A stretch of 64,000 bases of DNA, taken from positions 124,001-188,000 of the forward strand of contig NZ_JBAOJI010000007.1 in NCBI RefSeq assembly GCF_037080055.1. The letters run 5' to 3'. How positions within the stretch are numbered: the stretch's first letter is position 1; each line of letters begins with the position of its first letter. Positions 1 through 8,938 of this stretch are shown here, piece by piece. This DNA comes from Halovenus sp037080055. Its GTDB lineage: Archaea; Halobacteriota; Halobacteria; Halobacteriales; Haloarculaceae. A model generated the notes under the pieces. It saw nothing but the letters and a program-made list of their open reading frames with translations. It did no database searches and was not told the DNA's origin. The translations under genes and the position numbers were made by a program.

Positions 1-522
1 ATTGCCGTGGCCTTGTCGGTGGTCTGTTTGGTGTACTGGTTCACGTATCTGGGCTCGGCGGGTACGTTCACTGACACGACGATTCGACTCGCCCCGGACA
101 ATCAGCAAATCGAGATCACGACTCGCGGCGGCGACCATCCGCTCTCTCAAGGTGGTTCCGAACAGGAGATCGATCTCACAGCGGTCCAGCAAGCGACTCT
201 CCATCAGGTAGGTGAGCAGCCGCTGGTAAAGTTCCAGTACGAAAATTCACTTTCAGTTAGCCCGTCGATCATTCCCGTCGCACCAGCGCATGTCGAACAC
301 GTTCGACAGATCCTCGCTGCACGGGAGATTCCACTCCGTGACCACGTCCGAGACGGGACCACCAGCAGTCTCGCTCGACGACGAGTCGCCGGAACGACAT
401 TCTCACTAGTCGCCATTCCACTCGTTGCAGGCCCGCGCTGGCCAGAGTACTTTCTGGCTGGTCCGATGATTCCGTTTTTGTTCTTCGTGTTCCTCTGGTT
501 GGTACTGAAACCACTCGCGTAA
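1..522 (+). CDS. Partial membrane protein of unknown function (5' end outside window)
   Basis: The reading frame is open from the first base, so the true start may lie upstream; a GTG at base 7 is the first possible start inside the window. The visible part opens with a hydrophobic segment (ending near WFTYLG), continues with about 110 polar residues, and ends with one or two membrane segments (near FSLVAIPLVA and IPFLFFVFLWLVL). That suggests an extracytoplasmic or cytoplasmic domain held between membrane helices. I do not recognise a family and assign no function. The gene is followed by a gap of about 140 bases before the thiolase gene. Confidence 0.6.
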   Translation: MAVALSVVCLVYWFTYLGSAGTFTDTTIRLAPDNQQIEITTRGGDHPLSQGGSEQEIDLTAVQQATLHQVGEQPLVKFQYENSLSVSPSIIPVAPAHVEHVRQILAAREIPLRDHVRDGTTSSLARRRVAGTTFSLVAIPLVAGPRWPEYFLAGPMIPFLFFVFLWLVLKPLA

Positions 523-634
523 CACTGCCGTCCGGTGGCGGTCGCTTCGGCACTGCTCGCACGACAGTTTCTGGAAGGATATTGTGCTGTGATGTTAACA
601 GCAGTTGATTCAAGGGGAACTATACCAAAGATTG

Positions 635-641
635 TTATAAC
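635..641 (+). promoter_or_regulatory. TATA box of the thiolase gene
   Basis: The TTATAA-like stretch lies about 25 bases before the ATG at 662. This is the usual archaeal TATA-to-start distance, so the mRNA would be leaderless or nearly so. The assignment rests on position and composition only. Confidence 0.45.
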
Positions 642-661
642 GAACGCGAGTACAGAGAACT

Positions 662-1816
662 ATGCCAGCGAACACACCAGTTATCGTCGGTGCGGCACGA
701 ACACCACAGGCCAAAGAGGACGGACTGCTCCGGAACATCCGGCCAGAGGATCTCTCGATCCACGTCGTCGAGTCGATCATGGAGGAGACAGGGCTGGAAA
801 GCGAGCAGATCGACGACCTGATGTGGGGATGTGCACAGACTCGCGAGGAGCAAGGGACTAACATCGCTCGTCAGATCGCGATTTTCGCGCTGGACGAGAG
901 CGTTCCCGGGACGACCATCGACCGCCAGTGTGCCTCTTCGGCGACGACGATCATGACCGCGTCCGACGCGGTCGCTGCGGGCCGTCGGGACGCAATCTTC
1001 GCCGGCGGTGTCGAGAACATGAGCATGGTGAAGATGGGCCAGGGCGCAGACAAGATGTACCCCGGTCTGGACGAGCGCTACGGGATGGAGAACCTGCCGA
1101 TGGGTCAGACCGCGGAGAAGGTCGCCGAGCAGTACGGCGTCTCCCGCGAACAGCAAGACGAGTACGGCGCACGGAGCCAGCAGCGCGCCGTCGAAGCCAC
1201 CGAGGAGGGCCGGTTCGACGAGGAAATCGTCCCGATCACGGGCCACGACGAGGACGGCAACGAAGTGACTGTCTCCGAAGACGAGGGCATTCGCCCGGGG
1301 ACGACCGCCGAGAAACTCGCCGAACTCCCGACCGTGTTCAAAGAGGACGGGACGGTGACGCCGGGTAACGCCTCCCAGATTTCCGACGGCGCGGCCGGTG
1401 TGCTCGTCACCAGCAAGGAGTTCGCAAAGGACAACGACCTCGAAATTCTCGCCGAAGTCGGCATGAGCGGCGTCGCTGGCGTCGACCCGACCACGATGGG
1501 AATCGGTCCGATTCCGGCCGTCGAGAATATGCTCGAACGCGCCGGCCGAACCATCGACGATTACGGCCTCGTCGAACTCAACGAAGCCTTTGCGAGTCAG
1601 GTAATCGCTTCTGCCGACGAACTCGGCATCGACCACGATATCCTCAACGTCAACGGCGGCGCAATCGCAATCGGTCACCCGCTCGGGGCATCCGGTGCTC
1701 GCCTGCCCGTCACGCTCATCCACGAGATGCATCGACAGGGTGTCGACCGCGGCATCGCGACGGAGTGTGTCGGCTTCGGTCAGGGTGCAGCCATCGAGTT
1801 CGAGTTGGTCGAGTAG
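662..1816 (+). CDS. Thiolase family protein (acetyl-CoA C-acetyltransferase)
   Basis: The protein has 384 residues, the usual thiolase length. It shows the three thiolase active-site elements: nucleophilic Cys90 in DRQCASS, His339 in GHPLGASGAR, and the second Cys369 in ECVGFGQG. The last motif reads GFGQG where many thiolases have GGGQG or GGGMG. Family members join or cleave acyl-CoA chains, either condensing two acetyl-CoA to acetoacetyl-CoA for isoprenoid or PHA synthesis or cleaving 3-ketoacyl-CoA in beta-oxidation. No partner gene is adjacent, so the direction and substrate remain open. The start is the ATG placed about 25 bases after a TATA-like box. Confidence 0.88.
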   Translation: MPANTPVIVGAARTPQAKEDGLLRNIRPEDLSIHVVESIMEETGLESEQIDDLMWGCAQTREEQGTNIARQIAIFALDESVPGTTIDRQCASSATTIMTASDAVAAGRRDAIFAGGVENMSMVKMGQGADKMYPGLDERYGMENLPMGQTAEKVAEQYGVSREQQDEYGARSQQRAVEATEEGRFDEEIVPITGHDEDGNEVTVSEDEGIRPGTTAEKLAELPTVFKEDGTVTPGNASQISDGAAGVLVTSKEFAKDNDLEILAEVGMSGVAGVDPTTMGIGPIPAVENMLERAGRTIDDYGLVELNEAFASQVIASADELGIDHDILNVNGGAIAIGHPLGASGARLPVTLIHEMHRQGVDRGIATECVGFGQGAAIEFELVE

Positions 1817-1928
1817 CGAGACCGAGCGGAGCGAACGGCCGATATCGTGTTCGGAGTCGCAGTCGAGGGAGAGATCGGCCGGGAGTGGATTGTTTTGCCA
1901 GAATATCTAAAAACCAGTACTCGCTATT

Positions 1929-3038
1929 GTGGGTGTGGACAGTGAAGCGCAATTGACGGCACTACACGAGATTGCGACGACGATCCAGAGTGCTGAAACC
2001 GCGACCGATGCCGCCGAGCAGACGGTCGCTGCGGCAGCGAACATCCTCGATTTCTACATGTGTAGCGTCGAAATTCACGAGGACGGCTGGCTCATCCCGT
2101 ACGCCGTCTCGGAGGACTCGCCGGAAGACGGGGTCCGACGCATGCGCGTCGATCAGGGGCTGGCCGGTAAAACGTTCCAGACCGAGGAACCCCACGTCAT
2201 CGATCACGTCACGTCGGACGACGAAACTGATCCCGCAGACGAAACCTACCGTTCGGGGCTGAGCGTTCCGATCGGTGGCCACGGCGTCTTTCAGGCGGTC
2301 AGTACCGAACCAGAAGCCTTCGACGAACAGGACGTCGAACTGGCCGAACTGCTCGTGAGTCATACCGCCGGCGCCCTCGACCGTCTCGAGCGCGAGGCCA
2401 TGCTCGAAGACAAAAACAAGCAACTCGAAAGCTTCGCCAGTATTGTCTCACACGATCTCAGAAGTCCCCTGTCCGTTGCGACCAGCCGGATCGAACTGGC
2501 TGAATCCGAGTGTGAGAGCGAACACCTATCCCACGCATTGAATGCACTCGGACAGATGGAGACACTGATCGACGATATTCTCACACTCTCCAAACAGGGA
2601 GAGGTAATCGCCGACCCGGCCCCGGTCTCCTTGGCGACTGTCGCCACCGAAGCTTGGGATCTCGTAGCGACACGACAGGCGACACTGGAGGTTGTCACGG
2701 ATGACACGATCCGGGCCGACCGGGACCGGCTCAAACAGCTGTTCGTGAATCTCTTCCGCAACAGCGTCGAACACGCCGGTGATACGGTTACCGTGACTGT
2801 CGGCCAGAGAGAGCCTTCCGGTTTCTACGTGGCCGACGACGGTGTCGGTATTCCGGACGATCAGCGGGAACGACTGTTCGAGCACGGGTACTCGACGACA
2901 GATGAGGGCACGGGACTCGGACTTCGAATTGTCGAACAGATTGCGGGCGCACACGGGTGGACCGTTCGTCTCACGGAGAGCCAAGCAGGCGGCGCACGGT
3001 TCGAGTTCTCTACCGGAGAACCTCCATCTGAGACCTGA
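1929..3038 (+). CDS. GAF-domain sensor histidine kinase
   Basis: This is a 369-residue soluble kinase. Residues about 10-150 form a GAF-like sensor domain (GLAGKTF, SVPIGGHG). They are followed by a HisKA domain with His175 in VSHDLRSP and an HATPase_c domain with the N-box NLFRNSVEH, the G1 box DDGVGIP and the G2 box GTGLGL. No membrane segment is seen, so the signal is probably intracellular. The start is a GTG (1929), chosen because the GAF domain begins soon after. No response regulator lies beside it, so the partner is encoded elsewhere, as is common for haloarchaeal kinases. Confidence 0.85.
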   Translation: MGVDSEAQLTALHEIATTIQSAETATDAAEQTVAAAANILDFYMCSVEIHEDGWLIPYAVSEDSPEDGVRRMRVDQGLAGKTFQTEEPHVIDHVTSDDETDPADETYRSGLSVPIGGHGVFQAVSTEPEAFDEQDVELAELLVSHTAGALDRLEREAMLEDKNKQLESFASIVSHDLRSPLSVATSRIELAESECESEHLSHALNALGQMETLIDDILTLSKQGEVIADPAPVSLATVATEAWDLVATRQATLEVVTDDTIRADRDRLKQLFVNLFRNSVEHAGDTVTVTVGQREPSGFYVADDGVGIPDDQRERLFEHGYSTTDEGTGLGLRIVEQIAGAHGWTVRLTESQAGGARFEFSTGEPPSET

Positions 3039-3115
3039 GCGGTGCTGGGAGCGAGTGACGTACGGCGCATCGAATGGGGACCCTTAAGTGGCTCCGTCAG
3101 ATAGCAATACGCACT

Positions 3116-3544
3116 ATGGCAAACGGCAAATACGCCGCGCGCAAGCTCAAGAAGGACCGCCAGAAACACCGGTGGTCCGACTCTGATTACGCGCGCCGCG
3201 AGCGGGGTCTGGCCGAACAGTCCGACCCACTCGAAGGCGCTCCTCAGGGGCGTGGCATTGTCCTCGAGAAGGTCGGTATCGAAGCGAAACAGCCCAACTC
3301 CGCGATCCGAAAGTGCGTTCGGGTCCAGCTGATCAAAAACGGCAAGCAGGTAACGGCTTTCTGCCCCGGTGACGGCGCTATCTCCTTTATCGACGAGCAC
3401 GACGAAGTCACCATTGCCGGGATCGGCGGCGCGAAGGGTCGAGCGATGGGCGACCTCTCCGGTGTCAACTACAAAGTCGAGAAGGTCAACGGCGTATCGA
3501 TGATCGAACTCGTGCGCGGAAACGCGGAGAAACCGGTGCGATAA
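3116..3544 (+). CDS. rpsL: 30S ribosomal protein uS12 (S12)
   Basis: The protein has 142 residues, the archaeal/eukaryotic S12 length. It carries the conserved core KQPNSAIRKCVRVQLIKNGK and the loop GDGAISFIDEHDEV. S12 sits at the decoding centre of the small subunit. The start is the ATG at 3116 (MANGKYAARKL), which fits family alignments; an upstream in-frame start would add unrelated residues. A TATA-like TTAAG motif lies about 30 bases before it. rpsG follows one base after the stop. Neither nusA/rpo genes upstream nor an elongation-factor gene downstream is present, unlike the arrangement in several well-known haloarchaea. Confidence 0.97.
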   Translation: MANGKYAARKLKKDRQKHRWSDSDYARRERGLAEQSDPLEGAPQGRGIVLEKVGIEAKQPNSAIRKCVRVQLIKNGKQVTAFCPGDGAISFIDEHDEVTIAGIGGAKGRAMGDLSGVNYKVEKVNGVSMIELVRGNAEKPVR

Positions 3545-3545
3545 C

Positions 3546-4151
3546 ATGTCTACGGAACAACCTGAGCCCGACGCGCCTGCGGACAGCGAGGGAGCCAACG
3601 CCCAACTGTTCGGCAAGTACGATGTCGAAGAGATCGAATTCTCTGACGTCTCTACCGAACGGTACATCAACGTGACCCCTATCGCCAACACGATGGGTCG
3701 CCACGCCGACAAACAGTTCAAAAAGAGCCAGATCAGCATCGTCGAGCGGCTGATCAACCGGCTGATGCAGACCGACGAGAACACCGGCAAAAAACAGCTC
3801 GCGACACAGATCACCCGGGACGCCTTCGAGATTATCGAAGAGCGAACCGAGGAGAACCCGGTCCAGATTCTCGTCCAGGCTGTCGAACACTCCGCCCCAC
3901 GAGAGGAGACGGTTCGACTCAAGTACGGTGGCATTTCCGTCCCGAAAGCAGTCGACGTCTCCCCGCAGCGACGGGTCGATCAGTCGCTGAAATTCCTCGC
4001 GGAGGGTGTCTACAACGACTCCTTCAAGACCGAGACCGACGCCGCCGACGCCCTCGCACGCCAGCTGATCGGCGCGGCGAGCAACGATGTCGGCACCTAC
4101 GCGGTCGACCAGAAAGAAGAGAAAGAGCGCGTCGCGGCTGCCGCCCGATAA
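3546..4151 (+). CDS. rpsG: 30S ribosomal protein uS7 (S7)
   Basis: The 201-residue protein is an archaeal uS7 with an acidic N-terminal extension of about 25 residues typical of halophiles. Conserved features include RYINVTPIANTMGRHADKQF near the start of the core and the rRNA-binding segment VDVSPQRRVDQSLKFL. S7 nucleates assembly of the 30S head. It is co-transcribed with rpsL, with one base between the genes. The next gene, bioY, starts 79 bases downstream and has an unrelated function, so the ribosomal operon probably ends here. Confidence 0.97.
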   Translation: MSTEQPEPDAPADSEGANAQLFGKYDVEEIEFSDVSTERYINVTPIANTMGRHADKQFKKSQISIVERLINRLMQTDENTGKKQLATQITRDAFEIIEERTEENPVQILVQAVEHSAPREETVRLKYGGISVPKAVDVSPQRRVDQSLKFLAEGVYNDSFKTETDAADALARQLIGAASNDVGTYAVDQKEEKERVAAAAR

Positions 4152-4230
4152 TCTGCGCTGCAAACTGTTCTATTCGTCTTCACTTCGGTCAATCGGAGTT
4201 TTCAACACGGTTGACGACGGGATTGCTCGT

Positions 4231-4815
4231 ATGGGAAACACTGGGTCCGAGGCGGTCGAACTGGTCGACAGCGAGACGATCCGAAACCTGAGCGGCGCAG
4301 TCGTGATTGCTGCGCTGACGGCCGTGCTGGCACAGTTTTCGATTCCACTTCCGGGCGGTATTCCATTCTCGTTCCAACCCTTCGGGGCCTTTTTCGGCGG
4401 TTTGCTGTTGGGCCCGCTCTGGGGCGGGTTCGCGCTGGGACTGTACGTGCTCGCCGGTGTCGCGGGTGCGCCGGTGTTCTCGAACGCGACCGGCGGACTG
4501 GGTGTCATCGCTGGTCCCACCGGCGGCTTCCTGCTGGGATTCGTCGTCGGTGCGGTGGTGATCGGTGCTATCTCCCACCGTCGGCTGTCGCCTCGGCCGG
4601 TCGAGACGCTGGGGCTTGGATGGGTGGCTGCGGGGCTGCTCGCGGGACTGGCTCCGATCTATGCGATCGGTATCGGGTGGCTGTCGGTCGTCGCCGGGCT
4701 CTCGCTCGTCGAGGCGACGGGGAGTATGGCCCCGTTTTTCATCGGTGATCTGTTGAAAATCACGATCACGGCTGCCGTCGTCGCCAGCAGCGGGGAACTG
4801 CTCTCTCGAAGATGA
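4231..4815 (+). CDS. bioY: Biotin transporter substrate-binding (S) component BioY
   Basis: The 194-residue protein is very hydrophobic with about six membrane segments. It matches the BioY family (ALTAVLAQFSIPLPGGIPFS, then LLLGPLWGGFALGLYVLAG and GGLGVIAGPTGGFLLGF). BioY binds biotin and works with an ECF ATPase/T-component pair. The start is the ATG at 4231, after which the first membrane helix begins within 20 residues. The stop overlaps the start of the ATPase gene (ATGA), and the T component follows, giving a complete bioYMN set. Confidence 0.93.
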   Translation: MGNTGSEAVELVDSETIRNLSGAVVIAALTAVLAQFSIPLPGGIPFSFQPFGAFFGGLLLGPLWGGFALGLYVLAGVAGAPVFSNATGGLGVIAGPTGGFLLGFVVGAVVIGAISHRRLSPRPVETLGLGWVAAGLLAGLAPIYAIGIGWLSVVAGLSLVEATGSMAPFFIGDLLKITITAAVVASSGELLSRR

Positions 4816-5516
4816 TCACCGTCGAGAATCTCCGCTACAGCTACGGCGACGAGCCAGTGCTGGACGGCATCTCGTTGACGCTCGACGACGAGTGGGCCGT
4901 CCTGACTGGCGCGAACGGCAGCGGCAAGACGACGCTGATCCGGCAGTTCAACGGGCTGCTCGAACCCGACAGCGGAGCGGTTCGTGTCGACGGTACGCCC
5001 GTTGAAGACGACCCCGTCGCGGCCCGGACGGCAGTCGGGATGGTCTTCCAGTCGCCTCGCTCGCAGTTCGTCGCTGCGACTGTCGAGGCGGATGTCGCCT
5101 TCGGCCCGGAAAACCTCGGGCTGGATCACGCGGAGATCGACAGACGTGTCGACGAGGCGCTGGCTGCAGTCAATCTCGACGGCCGGGGCGAGGAGCGGAT
5201 CGAGGCCCTCTCCGGCGGTGAGCAGGCCCGCCTCGCAATCGCGGGAGCGTTGGCGATGGAACCCGACCACCTCGTCCTCGACGAACCCTTCAACGGGCTC
5301 GACTGGCCGGCACAGCGCTCTGTCCTCGGCCATCTCGACGACCTCGCGGCGGAGGGGGTCGGCATCGCCGTCGTTACACACGACTTGCGAGACCTGCGCT
5401 TGCGTGCCGATCGAGTGATTGGACTCAGTGACGGACGCATCGCCTTCGATCTGCCTCCCGAGGAAGCAACCGAGAGACTCCCCGAAACCGACGTTCGCGT
5501 CCCTGACGGGTGGTGA
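4812..5516 (+). CDS. bioM: ECF transporter ATP-binding protein (BioM/CbiO type)
   Basis: The 234-residue ABC ATPase has Walker A GANGSGKTT (33-41), a Q-loop at Gln80 (VFQSPRSQ, typical of CbiO/EcfA), signature LSGGEQ (133-138), Walker B LVLDEP (154-159) and switch histidine in VVTHD. It energises biotin uptake together with BioN and BioY. The start overlaps the bioY stop by four bases and bioN starts one base after its stop, so the three genes are almost certainly translated from one mRNA. A single ATPase implies a homodimer. Confidence 0.92.
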   Translation: MITVENLRYSYGDEPVLDGISLTLDDEWAVLTGANGSGKTTLIRQFNGLLEPDSGAVRVDGTPVEDDPVAARTAVGMVFQSPRSQFVAATVEADVAFGPENLGLDHAEIDRRVDEALAAVNLDGRGEERIEALSGGEQARLAIAGALAMEPDHLVLDEPFNGLDWPAQRSVLGHLDDLAAEGVGIAVVTHDLRDLRLRADRVIGLSDGRIAFDLPPEEATERLPETDVRVPDGW

Positions 5517-5517
5517 A

Positions 5518-6228
5518 ATGTTAACGTACAGTCCCGGTAACTCGCCGATTCACCGTCTCGATCCTCGCTCGAAACTGTTCTTTCAGTTCGGCTTTGCCAT
5601 CGCTGTGTTCGTCTCTCCGTCGCTCCCGCGACTGCTCGCGCTGTTCGGTTTCGGAGCGGTGGTCGTCCGGATCGCCGGGCTCCCCGTCTCGCGCGCACTG
5701 TGGTCGTATCGGGTTGTCCTCGTGGTGCTGGCGATTGCACCGCTGATTGCCGGGTTCACGCTCGGGCCGCCGTGGTTTCGAGTCGACCGCGCCCTCGATT
5801 CGGTGCTGTCGGTGGCGCGGGTGGTCCCGATTCTGTTCGTCAGCGCAGCCTACATTCGCGCGACACCAGTCCGGCAGACTCGCGCCGCGATCCAGCAGAC
5901 GATTCCCAGTCGGGCCGGGCAACTCGTCGGGACCGGCGTGGCGCTGACGATCCGGTACGTCCCGGTGCTCCGGGCAGACGTGCAGGAAGTCCGTGACGCA
6001 CTCGCGGCCCGCGGCGGTGATCGCCAGCCAGTCCACAAACGCGCTGGACAGATCGTCGCGCTGTCAATTCAGCGCGCGTTCGACCGGTCCGACCAACTCG
6101 CCGTCGCGCTGGAGGCGCGCTGTTTCGCGTGGAATCCGACGCTGCCTCGTCTTGCGTTCTCCCGGACGGATTATCTGGTCGTCGGGATCGGCGGTCTGCT
6201 GGCGATCAGCCCGCTCCTGGCGTTTTGA
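5518..6228 (+). CDS. bioN: ECF transporter transmembrane (T) component BioN
   Basis: This is a 236-residue membrane protein of the CbiQ/EcfT family. It has an N-terminal LDPRSKLFF motif typical of T components, several hydrophobic helices, and the coupling-helix motifs RADVQEVRDALAARGG and the later Arg/Ala-rich repeat (SDQLAVALEARCF), which contact the ATPase. The start is the ATG at 5518, one base after bioM. It completes the bioYMN operon and transmits ATP hydrolysis to BioY. Confidence 0.9.
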   Translation: MLTYSPGNSPIHRLDPRSKLFFQFGFAIAVFVSPSLPRLLALFGFGAVVVRIAGLPVSRALWSYRVVLVVLAIAPLIAGFTLGPPWFRVDRALDSVLSVARVVPILFVSAAYIRATPVRQTRAAIQQTIPSRAGQLVGTGVALTIRYVPVLRADVQEVRDALAARGGDRQPVHKRAGQIVALSIQRAFDRSDQLAVALEARCFAWNPTLPRLAFSRTDYLVVGIGGLLAISPLLAF

Positions 6229-6311
6229 CTCCAGAGAGATCGACGGACAGTTATCCCGCGGGACGTACTCAAAGGCATGAACCAGCGATCACTCCGCCGT
6301 GGGGGTCAGCC

Positions 6312-8060
6312 ATGACGGAGTATTTCGAGATTCACGAGCGGGACAGTGCCGCACGTCTCGGCGAACTCCGCCTCGACGATCCGGTGACGACCCCGGCCCT
6401 GATCGACGAGGTGCGCGAAGACGCCGGCAGTCGATGGACGCCGGGCGAGACAGCCGTCGATGGCGACGACTCGAAACTGACGATCCTCCCACACCGCGCG
6501 TTTCCCGGCGGCACGCCGGAGGAAGTCGAAGAGGCCTTCGCCGTCGACTATCCAGATGTGGACTTCCCGAGCGCAGCAGTCGTTTCCCCGGACACCGCGG
6601 AGAATCACGGGACCGACGCCTACGTCCTCTCGAACGCACAGGAACTGGCCGGCCACGCACGGGCATTCGTCGAGGCTATCGTCCAGACGCGGGCAGCGAT
6701 TCCCGGCGACACGGCGCTGTACCTGCCGGGCGTCGCCACCCCCGGCAACGTCGCCATCCTCGCGTACGCGGGCGCCGATCTGTTCGACACGGATCAGGCC
6801 GTCCTCAAGGGATTGCAGGGCAAGTATCTCACTACCGACGGCGAGGAGTTTCTCGAAGACCTGACCGAACTCCCCTGTGCGTGTCCGGCCTGCCAGACAC
6901 CTCGCTCTGAGTTCGGTCAGGACGAGTGCGCCGAACACAACGAACGCGCGCTGCGAGCGGCGCTCGGCACCGTCCGCGAGCGAATCCGTGCCGGTCGACT
7001 CCGGGATTACATCGAGGGACAGGCCCGCCACGAGCAGTGGCTGACCGCCACCTTTCGCCGATTCGACCAGCAGTACGCGTATCTCGAAGAGCGCACGCCA
7101 GTCCTGCGACGCAACGAGATTACCGCTGCGACCGACGATACCCTTCGACGGGTGGAGATCCAGCGCTATGCCGAGCGCGTCACGAACCGCTACCGCAACC
7201 GCTTCGACGCGCCGCTGGTGCTGGTCCCCTGTTCGGCCCGCAAACCCTACAGCGACTCACAGAGCCACGCCCAGTTCCACGACGCGATCCAGTACCGCGC
7301 TCATCTCGCCTCGATGACCTCCCCGATCGGTGTGGTGCCGCAGGAACTCGAACTGACCTACCCCGCCCAGCACTACGACTCGGTGGTGACGGGCAACTGG
7401 ACGGCGACCGAAATCGAGTTCGTTTCGGACGTGCTCGCCGCCTATCTCGACCGTAACGAGTACCCACGCGTCATCGCACACGTCCCCGAAGACTACCGAC
7501 CGATCTGCGAGCGGGCCGCCGCACAGGTCGATGTCGAGTTCGAGTACACTGTCACTGATCACCCGACGACGACCGACTCGCTCGCCAATCTCGCCTCGAC
7601 ACTTTCTGACGAGCCAAAATACCGCAAGCGCGAGCGCCAGCACAACACGATCCGGGCTATCGCCGACTACCAGTTCGGCGAGGGTGCGGGCCCGGAAATC
7701 TTCGACGAACTGTCCGTCGAGAGTCGGTATCCAAAACTCCGGGCAACCGACGACGACGGCGAACAACTCGCCATGCTCGTCCCGGAGTACGGCCTGCTCG
7801 CGCTGACCATCGCCGGCGCGCGGCGGTGGGTCGACAGTGCGGCTCCGACCAAACGGGTGGAGATCGACGCCTTCGTTCCCCACGGCTCCGTCCTCGCGCC
7901 GGGCGTCGTCGACGCCAGCGAGTCGATCCGCGTCGGCGACGAAATCGTCATCGAGGGACCGAAGGCGTTCGCCATCGGCCGTGCGGAGATGTCCGGCCCG
8001 GAGATGGTCGAAAGCACACGTGGTATCGCGTCTTCGGTCCGCCACCTCGAAGAGAAGTAG
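6312..8060 (+). CDS. arcS: Archaeosine synthase ArcS (TgtA2)
   Basis: The 582-residue protein has the ArcS hallmark PCSARKPYS (Pro306-Cys307, Lys311-Pro-Tyr) followed by Ser and His (SQSH), the site where lysine is attached to preQ0 in tRNA. A cysteine cluster CACPAC (189-194) followed by His209 resembles the zinc site inherited from tRNA-guanine transglycosylase. The last 75 residues look like a PUA RNA-binding domain (RVEIDAFVPHGSVLAPGV). ArcS converts preQ0 at position 15 of tRNA to the precursor of archaeosine. The start is the ATG at 6312. The preQ0 pathway genes queD-queE-queC lie in the same window at 24.9-26.8 kb. Confidence 0.9.
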   Translation: MTEYFEIHERDSAARLGELRLDDPVTTPALIDEVREDAGSRWTPGETAVDGDDSKLTILPHRAFPGGTPEEVEEAFAVDYPDVDFPSAAVVSPDTAENHGTDAYVLSNAQELAGHARAFVEAIVQTRAAIPGDTALYLPGVATPGNVAILAYAGADLFDTDQAVLKGLQGKYLTTDGEEFLEDLTELPCACPACQTPRSEFGQDECAEHNERALRAALGTVRERIRAGRLRDYIEGQARHEQWLTATFRRFDQQYAYLEERTPVLRRNEITAATDDTLRRVEIQRYAERVTNRYRNRFDAPLVLVPCSARKPYSDSQSHAQFHDAIQYRAHLASMTSPIGVVPQELELTYPAQHYDSVVTGNWTATEIEFVSDVLAAYLDRNEYPRVIAHVPEDYRPICERAAAQVDVEFEYTVTDHPTTTDSLANLASTLSDEPKYRKRERQHNTIRAIADYQFGEGAGPEIFDELSVESRYPKLRATDDDGEQLAMLVPEYGLLALTIAGARRWVDSAAPTKRVEIDAFVPHGSVLAPGVVDASESIRVGDEIVIEGPKAFAIGRAEMSGPEMVESTRGIASSVRHLEEK

Positions 8061-8112
8061 CGACCACATCGTAACGGGTACGTCACTCGGTACCGCGATT
8101 CGTCGGGACTGA

Positions 8113-8131
8113 GCAAAACCGCAGGTTTTGC
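8113..8131. repeat. Perfect 8-bp hairpin with 3-base loop
   Basis: GCAAAACC and GGTTTTGC are exact inverted copies separated by GCA. The element sits in the 150-base gap between arcS and the methyltransferase gene. It has the same design (perfect stem, 3-base loop) as hairpins at 40 kb and 55 kb in this window. It may act in arcS transcript termination or be a member of a dispersed palindrome family. Confidence 0.6.
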
Positions 8132-8210
8132 GAGGGTCGACGAGGGAACGACTGAGCGAAGGAAGTGGACTCGTCGGGATTTTATTACGACTGCGCTGCG
8201 AGCACGGGAT

Positions 8211-8924
8211 ATGGGCGGCGACCCGTTCGGACGCGCAATCCGAGATTTCTACCACGACGACCAGTCGGAGCCGTTGCTGCAGTTCGACGGCGAAGAGAGC
8301 GAAGAACACCCCATCGAGCAGTTCTACTTCGAGCCGTTCACTTCCCAGGGTGACGAGGGATGGATCGAGACACACCTCCAGGGACCGCTTCTCGACGTGG
8401 GTGCTGGAGCGGGCCGAGACGCGCTGTACTTTCAGGATCGGTTCGAGACGGTGGCACTCGAAGTGAGCCAGCATCTCGTCACCCTCATGAACGAGCGAGA
8501 AGTGGCGGACGCCCGTCACGGGGACATGTTCGCGCTGCCGGAGCAGTTCGACGCCAACCGCTTCGAGTCCGCGCTCGTCCGGGGGACACAACTCAGTCTA
8601 GCGAAGTCGATGCGGGGAATCGAGGAGTTTCTGGTCGACCTCGCCGAGGTGACGACGCCCACTGCGACGGCAGTCGTCGATTCGTACGATCCTACTGACG
8701 AGCGGGTCAGTGATCTGCTTGGCTACCGCGACGATTCGACTCCCGGGCTGGCCTTTCGCCTGACGACCTTCGAGTACGAGGGCGACGTGAGCGAGACGCT
8801 TCTCTTCCGGTTGTTTAGTCCCGAGCGACTGCGGGATGCGGCCGCCGAGACAGCGTGGAGTGTCGACGAGCTACGGCGGAGTTCGGAGAGTGCGTATTAT
8901 ATGGCGGTACTACAGAAGGAGTGA
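8211..8924 (+). CDS. SAM-dependent methyltransferase, class I
   Basis: The 237-residue protein has a class I methyltransferase fold. Motif I is LLDVGAGAGRD (60-70) and the acidic residue of motif II is Glu in VALEVS. A sequence resembling motif IV is VRGTQLSL. The C-terminal half contains strands consistent with the fold (SYDPTDERV, ESAYYMAVLQKE). The substrate cannot be read from the sequence and no pathway partner is adjacent. It faces the ABC permease gene, which ends 14 bases away on the other strand. Confidence 0.8.
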   Translation: MGGDPFGRAIRDFYHDDQSEPLLQFDGEESEEHPIEQFYFEPFTSQGDEGWIETHLQGPLLDVGAGAGRDALYFQDRFETVALEVSQHLVTLMNEREVADARHGDMFALPEQFDANRFESALVRGTQLSLAKSMRGIEEFLVDLAEVTTPTATAVVDSYDPTDERVSDLLGYRDDSTPGLAFRLTTFEYEGDVSETLLFRLFSPERLRDAAAETAWSVDELRRSSESAYYMAVLQKE

Positions 8925-8938
8925 TTCGGTGGCCGGCT

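Noticed and set aside
1816..1910. Another copy of the dispersed repeat after the thiolase gene
   Set aside because: GAGCGGAGCGAACGGCC recalls the family, but the rest does not align, so I did not count it.
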